A stretch of DNA of 19,089 nucleotides. Origin: Nitrospira sp. ST-bin4 (lineage in GTDB: Bacteria; Nitrospirota; Nitrospiria; Nitrospirales; Nitrospiraceae). The translations under genes were made by a program, and so were the position numbers. Positions 1-7,282 of the stretch are shown here, piece after piece. Where the stretch lies: NCBI GenBank assembly GCA_002083565.1, contig MSXM01000061.1, positions 1-19,089 on the forward strand, given 5' to 3'. Every line of letters begins with the position of its first letter. Position 1 is the first letter of the stretch. The notes below the pieces were generated by a model. That model did no database searches, had not been told where the DNA came from, and worked only from the letters and a program-made list of their open reading frames with translations.

Positions 1-220
1 CATAGACCTCGGTCAGCACGTCGCCGAAGATGTAGGAGATCGGGAAGAAGAGGTTCCCGGCGCCGAAGGTCAGGCCGAAGAGGATGCACGTCTTGCCCGG
101 CCCGATCAGGTTCGAGCAGAGCAGGACCGTCACGAAGGCCGCCATGACGAGGTCGTAGTAACGGTAGTGGCGGGGGTTCGAGACTGGTGTCTCCTCGGGC
201 GGTTCGGCGATGGCGGTCAT
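1..220 (-). CDS. Queuosine precursor transporter, YhhQ/Vut_1 family (N-terminal part)
   Basis: The N-terminal 73 codons of an inner-membrane protein that runs off the left edge. The reading starts MTAIAEPPEE, then RYYDLVMAAFVTVLLCSNL, a first hydrophobic segment at about residues 21-36. The later stretch FFPISYIFGDVLTEVY (about residues 58-73) is the signature I associate with the YhhQ/DUF165 (Vut_1) family, which imports queuosine precursors for tRNA modification. The ATG at 220 follows a weak AAAGGA. The family call rests on this short stretch only, but the FPISYIFGDVLTEVYG-type signature is characteristic. The gene appears to be host housekeeping DNA at the edge of the accessory region. 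Confidence 0.8.
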   Translation of the reverse strand, partial: MTAIAEPPEETPVSNPRHYRYYDLVMAAFVTVLLCSNLIGPGKTCILFGLTFGAGNLFFPISYIFGDVLTEVY

Positions 221-293
221 CTGCGGGCCAGATTCCTTTCGGTCTGTGGTGCGATGTACCCCGTGCCGGCGTCGCCCGTGACAAATGGATCAG

Positions 294-458
294 CTACTCA
301 GGAAGGAAGAGGAAATGGAACAGGCCGGTTGGCCCGGCCACGAACGTACCAAAGACCTCGTGACGGATCAATCCCCGGGCTCTGCCGGAAATTCTGGCTC
401 CCTCACGCAGTAAAGCATCGGCAAACTCGTGGAGGTGGAACGTGACAGGTGAGCGTGG
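294..458 (-). CDS. Possible small protein of about 55 aa, unrecognised
   Basis: An open frame directly downstream of the DUF429 gene on the same strand. A start at about 458 gives MPRSPVTFHLHEFADALLRE and ends with HFLFLPE before TAG at 294-296. The mix of charged and hydrophobic residues looks protein-like, but there is no good ribosome binding site and I recognise no family. The open frame also continues further upstream inside the DUF429 gene, so it may be a shadow or the tail of a decayed gene. The rest of 221-477 shows nothing else I can name. Confidence 0.25.
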   Translation of the reverse strand, partial: PRSPVTFHLHEFADALLREGARISGRARGLIRHEVFGTFVAGPTGLFHFLFLPE

Positions 459-477
459 CATGGCAGAGAGGTGCCCG

Positions 478-1107
478 TTATGACTGTGGCACCACGATGA
501 ATCCCTCTGCAACGTCGCCGTACGTCTTGAATGTGCCCATGACAAGGTGATGGGCCGCAAGGGCGCAGAGCGCAGCATCAATCCAATCAATGTTCATAAG
601 CGCGTCCGTTGACACCCCTGCCTCGCGAAGCAACCGGGAACGGTCTGCGCGCTTCTGCTTGGCAGAGAGAATCTTTCCAGCTAGCGCACAAGCCACGGCA
701 TGAGGAAACGTCTCAAAACAAATCTGACCAGATACAGATCGTTGTCCATTATAGAGTTGGTAGTCAGGGGCAAAGCAGTGGTAGAGATTCGCCCCCTGGA
801 CCATCCATTGATAGAAGGGATGTGCCTTCCCCTTCACCTGAGATGGCGTCGCAAAGGTATGGAGGCCTTCGGCGGCAAGCGCTCGCTCACAGGGCCTGGC
901 CCGGCCGGTGAGGCTCCATCGGCAGGGAGCATCAATGCCAACCACAGCAGCCTTGAGTCTCCGGCACCACGCGGCGACCTCCTTCGCACTGAGCTCGGAA
1001 AGCAGCGCTCGGTATTGCCCGTCCTGGATTGCGACGGCATGAAAACCCTTCTTGGGCCCGCCGACATCCACACCGACGACGATGGAACCGGGCTCATGGT
1101 GCTTCAT
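478..1107 (-). CDS. DUF429 family protein (predicted RNase H-like fold nuclease)
   Basis: A full-length 209-aa frame. The N-terminus GSIVVGVDVGGPKKGFHAVA carries the Asp/Gly-rich first strand typical of DUF429 (PF04250), with D14 as a likely acidic active-site residue. It is followed by VVGIDAPCRW and the C-terminal IDWIDAALCALAAHHL block, which supply further acidic residues. The family is predicted to adopt an RNase H-like fold; its substrate is unknown. The ATG at 1107 is supported because the same N-terminus and leader occur in two truncated copies at 2789 and 3450. The upstream leader contains a degenerate form of the GACTCCCG-type motif, about 20 bp after the stop of the 51-aa gene. This is the only intact DUF429 copy in the window. 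Confidence 0.85.
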   Translation of the reverse strand: MKHHEPGSIVVGVDVGGPKKGFHAVAIQDGQYRALLSELSAKEVAAWCRRLKAAVVGIDAPCRWSLTGRARPCERALAAEGLHTFATPSQVKGKAHPFYQWMVQGANLYHCFAPDYQLYNGQRSVSGQICFETFPHAVACALAGKILSAKQKRADRSRLLREAGVSTDALMNIDWIDAALCALAAHHLVMGTFKTYGDVAEGFIVVPQS

Positions 1108-1168
1108 GCCGATTCAAGAGGAGGACTAGGCTCCAGGTACATGTTCTGCTTTGTGACCCATCTCAATG

Positions 1169-1324
1169 TTATGGCTTTTCAGCAACGACTTTGCCATTGC
1201 GCCAGACATAAATAGGCGTATGAAACACTCGTGCCGTTTTCCGAGCTTCCTTCGCCGCGCGCCGCAGTGCGCGACCGACGCTTTGTGTAAACAGTTTTGT
1301 CTCCGTCAGGCCGTTCGCTTTCAT
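1169..1324 (-). CDS. Small basic protein, probable partner of the zeta-toxin-like kinase
   Basis: A 51-aa frame, MKANGLTETKLF to GKVVAEKP, whose ATG overlaps the stop of the kinase gene (ATGA), so the two are almost certainly co-translated. GGAGGAAGG lies just upstream of the ATG, inside the kinase 3' end. The protein is Lys/Arg rich, with an amphipathic helix-like middle (RALRRAAKEARKTARV) and a C-terminal PIYVWRNGKVV strand-like segment. I recall similar small proteins next to zeta-like kinases, where they are presumed antitoxins or regulators; that role is inference. The order here (kinase first) differs from classical epsilon-zeta, where the antitoxin comes first. Confidence 0.7.
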   Translation of the reverse strand: MKANGLTETKLFTQSVGRALRRAAKEARKTARVFHTPIYVWRNGKVVAEKP

Positions 1325-1842
1325 GGACCTTCCTCCAGGAGTCGTGGTATAGCCTCAGAATTGTCATACACGGCCCAGGTACTGGCCAAGGGACGATAGA
1401 CCCCGCAAAAATTCTTCCAACTTCGCCCAAATCTCCGCAGAACATCAGCCCGCGGAACATCATGGCCCCCCTGTCGAACACGTGCCGCGATGCGCTGAAG
1501 CGCAAGCTGAACGGATGGCAGCGATAAGAACACGATATCGATCCGATAGCCATCGGCCTTCCATCGATTAAGCAACCGCAGGTAGGTCCGACCACTCAAG
1601 GTGCTCTCGAAGGCAAAATCCTCCCGTCCCTTTACCAAGCGAGTGAGTTCAGTCAACACGAACCGCGCTGCCCGCCGCGCAGCTAGCTCCGGACGCAGTG
1701 GCGACAACCCGCCGGCAATTAAATCGGCATTCACAAAATGCACGACCCCTACTTCACGGAGCAAGAATTCTCTCGCAAACGTCGTTTTTCCTGCCCCATT
1801 GGGCCCGGCAATCACAATGCAGCGAGGAGACACGATTTTCAT
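1321..1842 (-). CDS. Zeta-toxin-like P-loop kinase
   Basis: A 173-aa protein with a Walker A motif at residues 13-20 (GPNGAGKT). It is followed by HFVNADLIAGGLSP and later FAFESTLSGRTYL, the substrate-site segments seen in zeta-toxin-like kinases. Zeta toxins phosphorylate UDP-N-acetylglucosamine and block wall synthesis; for this shorter branch the substrate is not established. The frame is open up to 1950, but the ATG at 1842 places the P-loop strand at the usual distance from the N-terminus, so I chose it. No damage is visible. It overlaps the 51-aa gene by 4 bp, pointing to a two-gene toxin-antitoxin-type unit. An ordinary nucleoside or sugar kinase role cannot be excluded. Confidence 0.8.
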   Translation of the reverse strand: MKIVSPRCIVIAGPNGAGKTTFAREFLLREVGVVHFVNADLIAGGLSPLRPELAARRAARFVLTELTRLVKGREDFAFESTLSGRTYLRLLNRWKADGYRIDIVFLSLPSVQLALQRIAARVRQGGHDVPRADVLRRFGRSWKNFCGVYRPLASTWAVYDNSEAIPRLLEEGP

Positions 1843-1950
1843 CGTGGCACCACCGCCACACACAGACTCCTTCTGCAAGTTGGGTCGAACACCGTGGCCG
1901 TCACTGCCAATCCCATATCCCGCATGGCACACCCGCTCACCTGCCGGCAT

Positions 1951-2266
1951 TGTAGCGGATATACAAAGGGAAGAACAGAACTGGCCCTGACCTGACGACA
2001 GCGACCAGTGGGCGCAGTGCCCCTAGGTCTCGCCATGTTGGGACCGCCGTGCGTAGACACGGCGCCCGGTCCTGCTGCATCGGAACCACGTAGGTCGTCA
2101 TGACCCTCTGGTACCGTCAGAGAATGGGATGCACGATTCACAATTAGTTTCCTCTTCTCCCCAATCGAGTCCTGCACCGTACCTCTTGTGACGGCCTCCA
2201 AAGAGGCCTACAATTCTTCCTGACTACTCGCCACTACTCCCACACTACTCACCGGGGAGGTTCGCC
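1951..2266. other. Intergenic region between divergent zeta-like and GYD genes
   Basis: About 320 bp without a convincing gene, between divergently transcribed genes, so promoters for both are expected here. At its left edge TTGTA (1950-1954) and TACAA (1962-1966) form a short inverted repeat that includes TACAAT, a possible -10 for the zeta-like gene; no good -35 is visible. At 2193-2208 there is a perfect 6-bp-arm hairpin, GGCCTC, loop CAAA, GAGGCC. It is not followed by a T run, so I do not call it a terminator. Confidence 0.4.
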
Positions 2267-2575
2267 ATGCAGACCTACGTCAGTCTCGTGAAGTTCACGC
2301 AGCACGGGCTCCAAACCATGAAGGACCGGGGCGTCGAGCGGGCCGAAATGGTCAAGCAGAATGCCAAGGCGCTCGGCGGGAAACTCGTCCAAGCCTACTA
2401 CTGCCTCGGCGAGTACGACGTCGTCGCCATCTGGGAATTTCCGGACAACAAGACGGCCATGAAGGCGGCGGTCATGAACGCGTCGCTGGGGCACATTCAG
2501 ATCTCCACGATGCCGGCCGTGAACCGCGAGGAATGGAAGAGCTTGCTGCAACAGGCACTGGGAAAGAAAAAGTAG
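2267..2575 (+). CDS. GYD domain protein
   Basis: A 102-aa protein starting MQTYVSLVKFTQHGLQTMKD, with the central LVQAYYCLGEYDVVAIWEFPD that gives the GYD family (PF08734) its name, here as GEYD. The fold is ferredoxin-like, of the dimeric alpha-beta type; the function is unknown. The ATG has a strong GGGGAGG 6-7 nt upstream. It is the only clear plus-strand gene in the window. The next reading frame starts five bases after its stop codon, so it probably headed an operon whose second gene is now truncated. Confidence 0.9.
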   Translation: MQTYVSLVKFTQHGLQTMKDRGVERAEMVKQNAKALGGKLVQAYYCLGEYDVVAIWEFPDNKTAMKAAVMNASLGHIQISTMPAVNREEWKSLLQQALGKKK

Positions 2576-2580
2576 CCCCG

Positions 2581-2688
2581 ATGACGACGACCGGGCACTC
2601 GATCCATCGCCGGCTCACCGCCGCAGGCCTCGCCGCCCTTCCGGGGCTCGGCTTGCTGTGGGCCGGACCTGCGCCCGCCCGGCAATGA
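2581..2688 (+). pseudogene. 5' remnant of an exported-protein gene (signal peptide only)
   Basis: Five bases after the GYD stop codon an ATG opens a 35-codon frame. It has a basic start (HSIHRRL), a hydrophobic core (AAGLAALPGLGLLW) and a cleavage-like GPAPAR end, then TGA at 2686-2688. This is a textbook signal peptide with no mature protein behind it. Similarity to the DUF429 5' end begins within a few bases of the stop (about 2691). I infer that a secreted-protein gene co-transcribed with the GYD gene was cut off there by insertion or rearrangement. The lost protein cannot be identified. Confidence 0.6.
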
Positions 2689-2690
2689 CA

Positions 2691-2789
2691 GCGGTAGGGC
2701 CCGTCCTGGAGTGCAACGGCATGAAAGCCCTTCCTGGGCCCGCCGACATCCACACCGACAACGATGGAACCGGGCTCGTGCTGATTCAT
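2691..2789 (-). pseudogene. DUF429 gene fragment, copy B (first ~33 codons)
   Basis: Reading from ATG at 2789, the frame gives MNQHEPGSIVVGVDVGG and continues to ALQDGPYR. It matches the first 33 residues of the intact DUF429 gene at 478-1107 almost residue for residue. Similarity stops abruptly at about 2691, next to the truncated signal-peptide gene. The leader is also conserved: TTGAATCGGTATGAA at the start, and a degenerate GACTCCCG-type motif plus TTGTTCT near 2811-2832. It cannot encode a working DUF429 protein. Confidence 0.75.
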
Positions 2790-2889
2790 ACCGATTCAAG
2801 CGCAGGACAAGATGCCCGGGACTGGTGCTTGTTCTCCCTCGTCAAGCATGCCGCCCTGTTGCACTGCAAGTGTGAATGCACAGATTGCG

Positions 2890-2926
2890 CGACGAGGAAA
2901 GACTCCCGACCCCTTTAATTTCTCCG
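2890..2926. repeat. REP-like motif, GGAAAGACTCCCGACCCC core
   Basis: The stretch reads GGAAAGACTCCCGACCCC followed by TTTAATTT. It shares GGAAAGACTCCCG, with one extra A in places, with the motif at 3272-3300. I associate this AAAGGGGTCGGGAGTC-type sequence with REP elements linked to tyrosine (RAYT/TnpA_REP) transposases; that association is from memory. It lies exactly where the DarT-like reading frame loses similarity. No transposase gene is present in the window. Confidence 0.5.
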
Positions 2927-3120
2927 TGGATAGTTCTTCCTGGTCCCACATGAACAGGCATTTCGGCACGAGCGTTCTGCACTTCGGCGCCATGACAGAA
3001 CCGATATGGCAATCCATCTTCCGGTACATGATTTGGCGCATGAAGCCCGCCTCGCCGAATGATCGTATCGAGATTATCGACGTGGGTGAATCGAAGGATT
3101 GTGGTGGGGTTTGGAGGCAT
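2917..3120 (-). pseudogene. DarT-like ADP-ribosyltransferase toxin, N-terminal fragment
   Basis: From ATG at 3120 the reading MPPNPTTILRFTHVDNLDTI, then RRGGLHAPNHVP and PVHVGPGRTIHGE, matches the N-terminus of DarT/DUF4433 proteins. DarT modifies thymidine in single-stranded DNA by ADP-ribosylation. The NAD-binding R-x-x-H-x-DN and GLH elements are visible. The match stops at about residue 68, where a YVPFYF block should follow, and the REP-like motif begins there. The open frame then runs 24 more codons of unrelated sequence to 2842. No DarG antitoxin is nearby. The fragment is surely non-functional. Confidence 0.7.
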
Positions 3121-3279
3121 TGCAGTTTAACCGAAGGCACCAGTGGACGGATGAATGTAGCTCATCCCGTCGTCGGAGAGGACATTGCCATAATTCCAAC
3201 GCTTTTGAAAGATTGAGGAAGCGGTGACAGTCCGCTACGTCCTCATGCGAATGGGTCGCGGGGAACGCGATGGGGAAAA

Positions 3280-3299
3280 GACTCCCGGTACTTGTTCTT
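3280..3299. repeat. GACTCCCG motif, copy left of DUF429 fragment C
   Basis: GACTCCCGGTAC followed by TTGTTCTT, preceded by GGGGAAAA. It has the same core and spacing as the leader motif at 3472-3494, and is a direct repeat of it. It abuts the breakpoint of the DUF429 fragment. Confidence 0.6.
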
Positions 3300-3301
3300 T
3301 A

Positions 3302-3450
3302 TCTCCGGCACCACGTAGCGACCTCCTCCGCAATGGGCGTGGAGAGTCTCTCGCGGTAGTGCCCGTCCTGGAGGGCGACGGCATGAAAACCTTCCTGGGC
3401 CCGCCGACATCCACACCGACGACGATGGAGCCGGGCTTGTGTTGTTTCAT
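3302..3450 (-). pseudogene. DUF429 gene fragment, copy C (first ~48 codons, frameshifted)
   Basis: From ATG at 3450, MKQHKPGSIVVGVDVGG matches the intact DUF429 gene. A single missing C near 3391 shifts the frame after GGPRK; the other frame continues GFHAVALQDGHYRERLS to VATWCRR. Similarity ends at about 3302, where a GACTCCCGGTAC motif with TTGTTCTT (3280-3299) takes over. A second such motif sits in its leader (3472-3494). The fragment is therefore bracketed by two direct motif copies 192 bp apart. The leader motif begins about 20 bp after the res stop codon. Confidence 0.75.
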
Positions 3451-3471
3451 ACCGATTCAAACGCAAGAACA

Positions 3472-3494
3472 GACTCCCGATACATTTCGTTCTT
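3472..3494. repeat. GACTCCCG motif, leader of DUF429 fragment C
   Basis: GACTCCCGATAC, then ATTTCG and TTCTT. It lies between the ATG of DUF429 fragment C and the res stop codon. Related, more degenerate versions occupy the same place upstream of the DUF429 copies at 1107 (near 1128-1146) and 2789 (near 2811-2832). Confidence 0.55.
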
Positions 3495-3512
3495 CCAGGC
3501 GTCTCGCGAGAA

Positions 3513-6491
3513 CTACACCTCATCCGCCGTCACGGCCAGGGCAAACGGTACGCCCAGCGTCTCAAAGTGCTTTTGGCCACAGCGGACTTTGTCGGCTTCA
3601 GTCGTACGAAGTTTCAGGAAATCCTTGGTGCTCTTGGTTTCTTTGACCAGATAGATGGTCTCATCCTCGTGCTTCACAATCGCCCAGTCCGGGTTATAGG
3701 TGCCAACTGGGGTCTCTACCTTAAACCAGTCAGGCAGCTTCACGAAGAGCTTGATGTCCTCACGCTGGTCGAGTTTCCAAGCGAACTCGCGCTCCACTTC
3801 CGATTCATAGACAACGTATTCGTAGACGGATTTGTTGACCTGAATAGCCGTGAGATAATTGATCACCTCTTCGTTCTTAAACAGCATCATCTCCCACTCG
3901 GTGTCGGCACCGGTGCCAGGCAGCCGCTCATACTTGATGCCGTCCACGAGTAGTCGATGAAGTTCATGCTTGAGAATTCCTGCCACGGCGTTCATGAACC
4001 GCTGAGGATTGTTGAAGATCTCTCCGAGTCGGCCGGAGGCTTTGAGGATGCGGACAAGCGTCGAGCGGGTCAGCTCGGTCTCGTTCTGCAGGTAGGCAAG
4101 TATATCGGGTAATGCGCGCGCACCGTAGACAGGCTGCTCCTCGGCGACGCTCATAGCAGTCGTCACCACCCCGCCCTTGACCACCTGGACTTGCCCTGCG
4201 GCAACGTGGATCGTTGGCGTGTCAATCTTCTCCATGCGCTTGATCGCATCCACCGCTCGTTCAACCAGCTTATCGGTCTCAAACTCTACCCGATATGTGG
4301 TCTTGGGCTTGATACGATTCCAGAGCGACTCAAACTCCGGGCTGAGTACGACCTCCTTTTTGAGCCGGTTCGGTCCGTCATCCCGTTCTCGTCGAATATG
4401 CCGCTCAATCTGATACCCAGATAATAGATCAATCACGGCCGTCGCCAGGTCGAGGTGCGCCTCCGGCAGCTCCAGCCTGAAGTCCTTTCGTTTAGGATCA
4501 AAGGCTGGTTGGATGCGCCCCTCAGCATCCAGCATCTTCTGAGCAACGAGAGAAGTACGGATCACTTCCGCAGTATCCGGCCCGATTGGCTGCTCTACCC
4601 CATCAACGATGCGCGTCAGCTTGACCAGTGCCGTGAACGGGATCTTCCCGAACATGACCCCGCAGTCTTCTTCATACTCGGCTTGCAGCTTCTTGGCGAA
4701 GTCCTCATAGCTTTCATTGGCCATGACGTAGAGCTTATTGACCGAATCGTCAAACACCCGCAGGCCATTCTGATCGACGGGCAGGCGCAGCCCACGCCCG
4801 ATCTCCTGGCGCTTCTTGACCGCGCTGTGTGTTTCGTTGAGCGTACAGATCTGGAAGACGTTGGGGTTGTCCCATCCCTCGCGCAGGGCGGAGTGGCTGA
4901 AGATAAACCGCAGTGGTTCCTCTAGCGACAGCAACCGCTCCTTCTCCTTCATGATGAGATTGTAGACGTCGTCGTCGGCCTGCGTATCGCCACGTGTGTC
5001 TTTGAGGACGCCCTTCTTGTCTTGGGCAAAGTAGCCATTGTGCAGCTTGTCCATCGGCTCTTTGAGCCAAACCAGTTCATGGTACCGTTCATCCTTCGCG
5101 AGTCCCGACAGCTCCGCCTCAAACGCCTCCGCGAACTTGCCCTTTACCGGCTGGCCGGACCCATCATAGTCACGGTAATTAGCCACGCGGTCGATGAAGA
5201 ACAGCGACAGCACCTTAATGCCGCGCGTACGTAGCTGTAACTCTTTCTCCAGATGCCGTTTGATCGTGTGTTTGATCTGGGCTCGCCACACGTCGTCGCG
5301 CATGGCGCCGATTTCCTCACCTTGGCGGAGAGTCCGGCCATTGCTGAAGCGGATGTATTCGTTGCCGGGCTCGGCGTTGATCTCAGCGACCTCGAAACCG
5401 CTTATATAATTGGCCCGTTCATTTGAGAGCGCGAACAAGTCTGCACCTTGCTTGACGGTGACCGATTTTGGCTTTGGTCCATCTGTGCCTTGGACATGGA
5501 TACGGAGCTTGGCCTTGATGCCGTTCTTGTAGTCAATCTTTTCGACCCGCACGAAGGCGTCATTGGCGGTCCCTTCTGCGTGGGCACTCGCCACCACGAT
5601 CTGCTTAACCAGCTTCAGCTCAAAGGCTCGTACGGGATCGAGCCGGTAGACAAGGTTGTAGGGATTGCGGTGAGTGGCAGAATACCGCAAGGTGCAGAGT
5701 GGATTGAGCGCTTTGATCGCCTCCTGCGCCTTCTCGGTAGAGTCCACACTCTGCGGCTCGTCGATGATCACGATGGGTCGCGCCGCCTGCACGAATTCAA
5801 TCGGCTGCCGTCCGGAAAGCTTATCGCTCTCCTTGTAGATGACGTTGCTCTTCTGTTCTGTCTCAGTGCCCGTGAAATTCTTGCGAAAGGCGTCGATGTT
5901 GATGATCAGGATTTGCAGCTGAGTGCTCGTCGCAAACTGTCGGAGCCGATTGATCTTCTTGGCATCATAGACAAAGTGTTCGAAGGGAAGGTTGCTATAC
6001 AACGCGCGGAAATGCTCAGCCGTAATGTCGATGTTCTTGAGCACGCCCTCTCGAATCGCCACACTCGGCACCACGATGATGAACTTCTGGAACCCGTAGC
6101 GCCGCGATAACTCGAAGATGGTGCGCAGGTAGACGTAGGTTTTCCCTGTACCGGTCTCCATCTCCACCGAGAAATGTGGACATGACCGAGACTGGTTAGC
6201 CGGACCGTCAAACAGCTCCCATGCCTCCAATGGGGCTGAGGGATCGGCCGCCTCGATGTCGTTGCGGGTTTGGAGAGCGCGAGTGTTCGCCTGTAGCTTG
6301 TCCTCCGCCACTAACAACTGATTGCCTGCGCCCAATTCGGTCTGCTGCTGCCCCGCGAATAGACCCGTGCCGCTACCCATATTGATCACGGCATATTCCG
6401 GCGCACCTTGCGGTTGACCGTCAAAGAGGTCGGTGACGGCGGCAATCGCGTCGAGCTGGAATGGCTGATTGGCATCGAACTGGAGTTTCAC
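3513..6491 (-). CDS. res: Type III restriction enzyme, Res (helicase-nuclease) subunit
   Basis: A 992-aa protein. Superfamily 2 helicase motifs are clear: Walker A METGTGKTY at residues 111-119, motif II DEPQ at 244-247, motif III SAT at 271-273, and a C-terminal helicase block with REGWDNPNVFQI and RQEIGRGLRLPV. Near the C-terminus a PD-(D/E)xK nuclease signature is visible: NPDWAIV with D935, then E951-T-K953. This is the usual Res layout and length, so the subunit looks complete and active. In type III systems Res works with Mod, translocates or diffuses after ATP hydrolysis, and cuts between two oriented sites. The start is GTG at 6491, without a strong Shine-Dalgarno, 47 bp after the DUF5131 gene. 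It is the last gene of the five-gene run. Confidence 0.95.
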   Translation of the reverse strand: MKLQFDANQPFQLDAIAAVTDLFDGQPQGAPEYAVINMGSGTGLFAGQQQTELGAGNQLLVAEDKLQANTRALQTRNDIEAADPSAPLEAWELFDGPANQSRSCPHFSVEMETGTGKTYVYLRTIFELSRRYGFQKFIIVVPSVAIREGVLKNIDITAEHFRALYSNLPFEHFVYDAKKINRLRQFATSTQLQILIINIDAFRKNFTGTETEQKSNVIYKESDKLSGRQPIEFVQAARPIVIIDEPQSVDSTEKAQEAIKALNPLCTLRYSATHRNPYNLVYRLDPVRAFELKLVKQIVVASAHAEGTANDAFVRVEKIDYKNGIKAKLRIHVQGTDGPKPKSVTVKQGADLFALSNERANYISGFEVAEINAEPGNEYIRFSNGRTLRQGEEIGAMRDDVWRAQIKHTIKRHLEKELQLRTRGIKVLSLFFIDRVANYRDYDGSGQPVKGKFAEAFEAELSGLAKDERYHELVWLKEPMDKLHNGYFAQDKKGVLKDTRGDTQADDDVYNLIMKEKERLLSLEEPLRFIFSHSALREGWDNPNVFQICTLNETHSAVKKRQEIGRGLRLPVDQNGLRVFDDSVNKLYVMANESYEDFAKKLQAEYEEDCGVMFGKIPFTALVKLTRIVDGVEQPIGPDTAEVIRTSLVAQKMLDAEGRIQPAFDPKRKDFRLELPEAHLDLATAVIDLLSGYQIERHIRRERDDGPNRLKKEVVLSPEFESLWNRIKPKTTYRVEFETDKLVERAVDAIKRMEKIDTPTIHVAAGQVQVVKGGVVTTAMSVAEEQPVYGARALPDILAYLQNETELTRSTLVRILKASGRLGEIFNNPQRFMNAVAGILKHELHRLLVDGIKYERLPGTGADTEWEMMLFKNEEVINYLTAIQVNKSVYEYVVYESEVEREFAWKLDQREDIKLFVKLPDWFKVETPVGTYNPDWAIVKHEDETIYLVKETKSTKDFLKLRTTEADKVRCGQKHFETLGVPFALAVTADEV

Positions 6492-6538
6492 GCGACAGTC
6501 TTTGTGGTTAGATCACATGAATCAACATAACGAATTCC

Positions 6539-7282
6539 TTAAGCGAGTACTGGCAGATCTTTCCTTCTCTTTGAATCCTGTGGCATTTCATTCCAAACTC
6601 TTTTCTCGAGCACTCGACCGGCTTGTTTCTTATTCTTGCCTCCCCACTGCTTGAAAAAGAATGGAACCCCAGCCTGGTGGCATTGATCACGCAGGTCAAT
6701 GACCCACTCGGGATGCATTGGTCTCGATTTAGGACCGGACTCTCCACCTACAATCACCCAATCGATACCGGTCAGATCGAGGCGAGAGAGCGGGCCAAGG
6801 AGTGGTTCAAGAGAGAGAAACTTAATATGTGCATTCGTCCGACGAAGTTGGTTGATTCGCTCCCGATAGTCGTCGTTCTCGACACTGACACCCATCCAGA
6901 GATTCGGCGTCCAGTTGAGCAGGGGGCTCAGCGCACTGAGACGCTCAGCGCGCTTGGTTAAAATCTGAAACCGGTGCCAGTCCGCCCGGTTCATTACGCT
7001 AAACACTTCCTGGATGTAGTCAATCGGCACATCCTCATGAAACAGGTCACTCATGGAATTCACGAAGATTGTTTGAGGCTTTTTCCATTTCAATGGAAGC
7101 TCAAGCATGTGAGGCTGGAGCGTCAGTTGGAACGCGTTGGCATAATTTGCTTGCCCCATGGCCTGAAGACGCTCGGCCATACGTTCGGCATAACAATATT
7201 TGCAGCCAGGACTGATCTTCGCGCACCCTGTGACTGGATTCCATGTGGACTCGGTCCATTCTATGCCTGATCCCTGTGCCAT
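6539..7282 (-). CDS. DUF5131 / phage Gp37-Gp68 family, three-Cys radical-SAM-like protein
   Basis: A 247-aa protein starting MAQGSGIEWTESTWNPVTGC. Cys20, Cys27 and Cys30 form a C-x6-C-x2-C cluster (SPGCKYCYAERMA) that resembles, but is not, the classical radical-SAM C-x3-C-x2-C. Downstream are FVNSMSDLFHEDVP, QILTKR and WVIVGGESGPKSRP, all hallmarks of PF07505/DUF5131. The family is thought to bind an iron-sulfur cluster; its reaction is unknown. A strong AAGGAGGTG lies inside the end of the TcmP gene, and the ATG overlaps the TcmP stop (TGATG), so the two are translationally coupled. The family is known to pair with TcmP. Its placement between mod and res suggests a role in that defence operon, which is inference. 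Confidence 0.9.
   Translation of the reverse strand: MAQGSGIEWTESTWNPVTGCAKISPGCKYCYAERMAERLQAMGQANYANAFQLTLQPHMLELPLKWKKPQTIFVNSMSDLFHEDVPIDYIQEVFSVMNRADWHRFQILTKRAERLSALSPLLNWTPNLWMGVSVENDDYRERINQLRRTNAHIKFLSLEPLLGPLSRLDLTGIDWVIVGGESGPKSRPMHPEWVIDLRDQCHQAGVPFFFKQWGGKNKKQAGRVLEKRVWNEMPQDSKRRKDLPVLA

Noticed and set aside
323..339. GGCCGG-TTGGC-CCGGCC hairpin as terminator
   Set aside because: No T run on either strand and it lies inside a possible reading frame.
1839..1925. 28-codon leader peptide overlapping the zeta-like start codon by ATGA
   Set aside because: No ribosome binding site or recognisable content; the overlap is probably chance.
2193..2208. GGCCTC-CAAA-GAGGCC hairpin as terminator or regulatory RNA
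   Set aside because: Followed by mixed sequence, not T-rich, and too short to argue for a structured RNA.
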